A stretch of DNA of 18,945 bases, from NCBI GenBank assembly GCA_026770575.1, contig MU657573.1:2321-21265 (forward strand), in the 5' to 3' direction. Below, one piece after another: positions 18,601-18,945 of the stretch. The first letter of the stretch is position 1. The number at the start of each line of letters is the position of its first letter. This DNA is from Pelagophyceae sp. CCMP2097. Taxonomy: Eukaryota > Sar > Pelagophyceae. Below the pieces are notes generated by a model, which saw only the letters and a program-made list of their open reading frames with translations, made no database searches and was not told the origin of the DNA. Both the position numbers and the translations under genes were made by a program.

Positions 18601-18761
18601 TCGATTTTCCAGAAACTAGTCCATAAGTCCCAAAATCGCTTAAAAGTACCTCTACTTTCAGGAATTCGGATGACCTGAGAAACCTGATAATATTTTCCAT
18701 TTGTAAATTTAAATGTTGCTTGGATTGTTCTACCTCCAAACGACCGAATAATTTGCTGAAA
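15679..18761 (-). pseudogene. Polymerase-like / SF1 helicase / GIY-YIG fusion replication protein (element B)
   Basis: About 1,030 codons. The frame is open from 18,761 to 16,785 with no upstream ATG; the first ATG is at 18567-18569, so the true start may be lost. The N-terminal two thirds looks polymerase-like. It has a possible motif A (HWDMKKLYTN), then a helical HRSQLTGFILCYQTIT segment ending in RVCVDGIYF, which resembles the fingers and motif C of family-B polymerases with VDG in place of TDS. A Pif1/RecD-type SF1 helicase follows: Walker A GQGGAGKTY (16,860-16,886), WDEYSMMTE (about 16,660), GDMGYQLPP (about 16,570), VHSVQGKT (about 16,140) and ALSRAR (about 16,060). A GIY-YIG nuclease ends the protein: VYQL (15,948), YYGST, KERI, and the catalytic-type Glu in LTESGL (15,745-15,747). 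Breaks: a frame change at about 16,790-16,800, and TAG at 16402-16404 and 16300-16302, both where copy A has AAG. It would copy and unwind the virus genome. Confidence 0.75.
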
Positions 18762-18860
18762 TTAAGACAGTTCAATAAAGCCCGTTTCGATGCGTTGGAT
18801 AATCCGTGTATTATTTCGTACAAATGAACTTAATACACGCCGGCGTTTTTATATTTTTGA

Positions 18861-18921
18861 GGACCCGAAGGGTCCTTGCCGTTTATTCAACGTCAGTTTA
18901 CGGCAAGGGCCCTTCGGGTCC
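18861..18921. repeat. Hairpin-forming inverted repeat at the right edge
   Basis: Two 22-base arms (18861-18882 and 18900-18921) are inverted copies with one mismatch, separated by 17 bases. The left arm itself contains the small palindrome GGACCC-GAA-GGGTCC. The repeat is G+C-rich in an A+T-rich setting and lies about 100 bases upstream of the replication gene. It could be part of the element's terminal repeat, a replication origin or a transcription terminator. Which one cannot be decided here because the window ends 24 bases later. Confidence 0.6.
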
Positions 18922-18945
18922 TTTGATTGAAGGATTACCAGGGGC

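Noticed and set aside
18169..18678. Plus-strand open frame of 169 codons
   Set aside because: It lies antisense to the well-supported replication gene and has a Ser/Phe/Ile-rich shadow composition.
1..18945. Bacterial prophage interpretation
   Set aside because: The ATPase is of the A32 type rather than a terminase, there are no Shine-Dalgarno-like sites at starts, no phage lysis or tail genes, and a TA-flanked MITE is embedded. All of these favour a eukaryotic virus relic.
1..18945. tRNA, rRNA, integrase or protease genes
   Set aside because: I looked for cloverleaf-like G+C-rich segments, an RVE-type D-D-E integrase pattern, a tyrosine recombinase R-H-R-Y pattern and an adenain-like His-Asp/Glu-Cys pattern and saw none. 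They may lie in the deleted or flanking parts.

Overview
The window reads as an A+T-rich eukaryotic nuclear sequence carrying two related, decayed endogenous DNA-virus elements of the Polinton / Polinton-like virus kind. They lie in the same orientation, head to tail, with almost all genes on the minus strand. The virus assignment rests on a packaging ATPase of the A32 type, a probable double jelly-roll major capsid protein, a penton-like protein, a large fibre and a polymerase-like/helicase/GIY-YIG replication protein. No integrase, tyrosine recombinase or maturation protease was found here. The host cannot be named. A TA-flanked non-autonomous transposon inside one element points to a eukaryotic host.

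Element B is the right-hand copy (about 18,945 down to 11,515). In minus-strand order it holds: a hairpin-forming inverted repeat; the replication protein; a small protein of unknown function; a basic/acidic protein with a T5orf172-like GIY-YIG domain; an 84-residue protein; a 72-residue membrane protein with a CxxC; the packaging ATPase; an extra unknown gene; a plus-strand class-3-lipase-like pseudogene; and the first three quarters of the penton-like gene. It stops at a chimeric junction near 11,515.

Element A is the left-hand copy (about 11,520 down to 34). It starts in the middle of its replication gene, directly at the junction, and repeats the same order. It continues past the point where B is cut: plus-strand lipase, penton-like gene, a small virion-type protein, the capsid protein, and a fibre gene that runs to the left edge of the window. 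A 662-bp, GC-rich, MITE-like transposon (7164-7825) sits between its membrane-protein gene and the small gene.

Nearly every large gene is broken by frameshifts or nonsense codons, and the breaks fall at different places in A and B, so both copies decayed separately. The only open frames that look whole are small ones in B. The replication proteins of A and B are very alike (about 87% by hand count over a 150-residue stretch), whereas the penton-like proteins are only distantly alike. This suggests two virus lineages sharing a replication module. The genes fit a virus that copied its own DNA (polymerase-like/helicase/nuclease), packaged it (ATPase) into an icosahedral shell (capsid and penton-like proteins), and attached through a fibre. 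The lipase could act in entry or exit.
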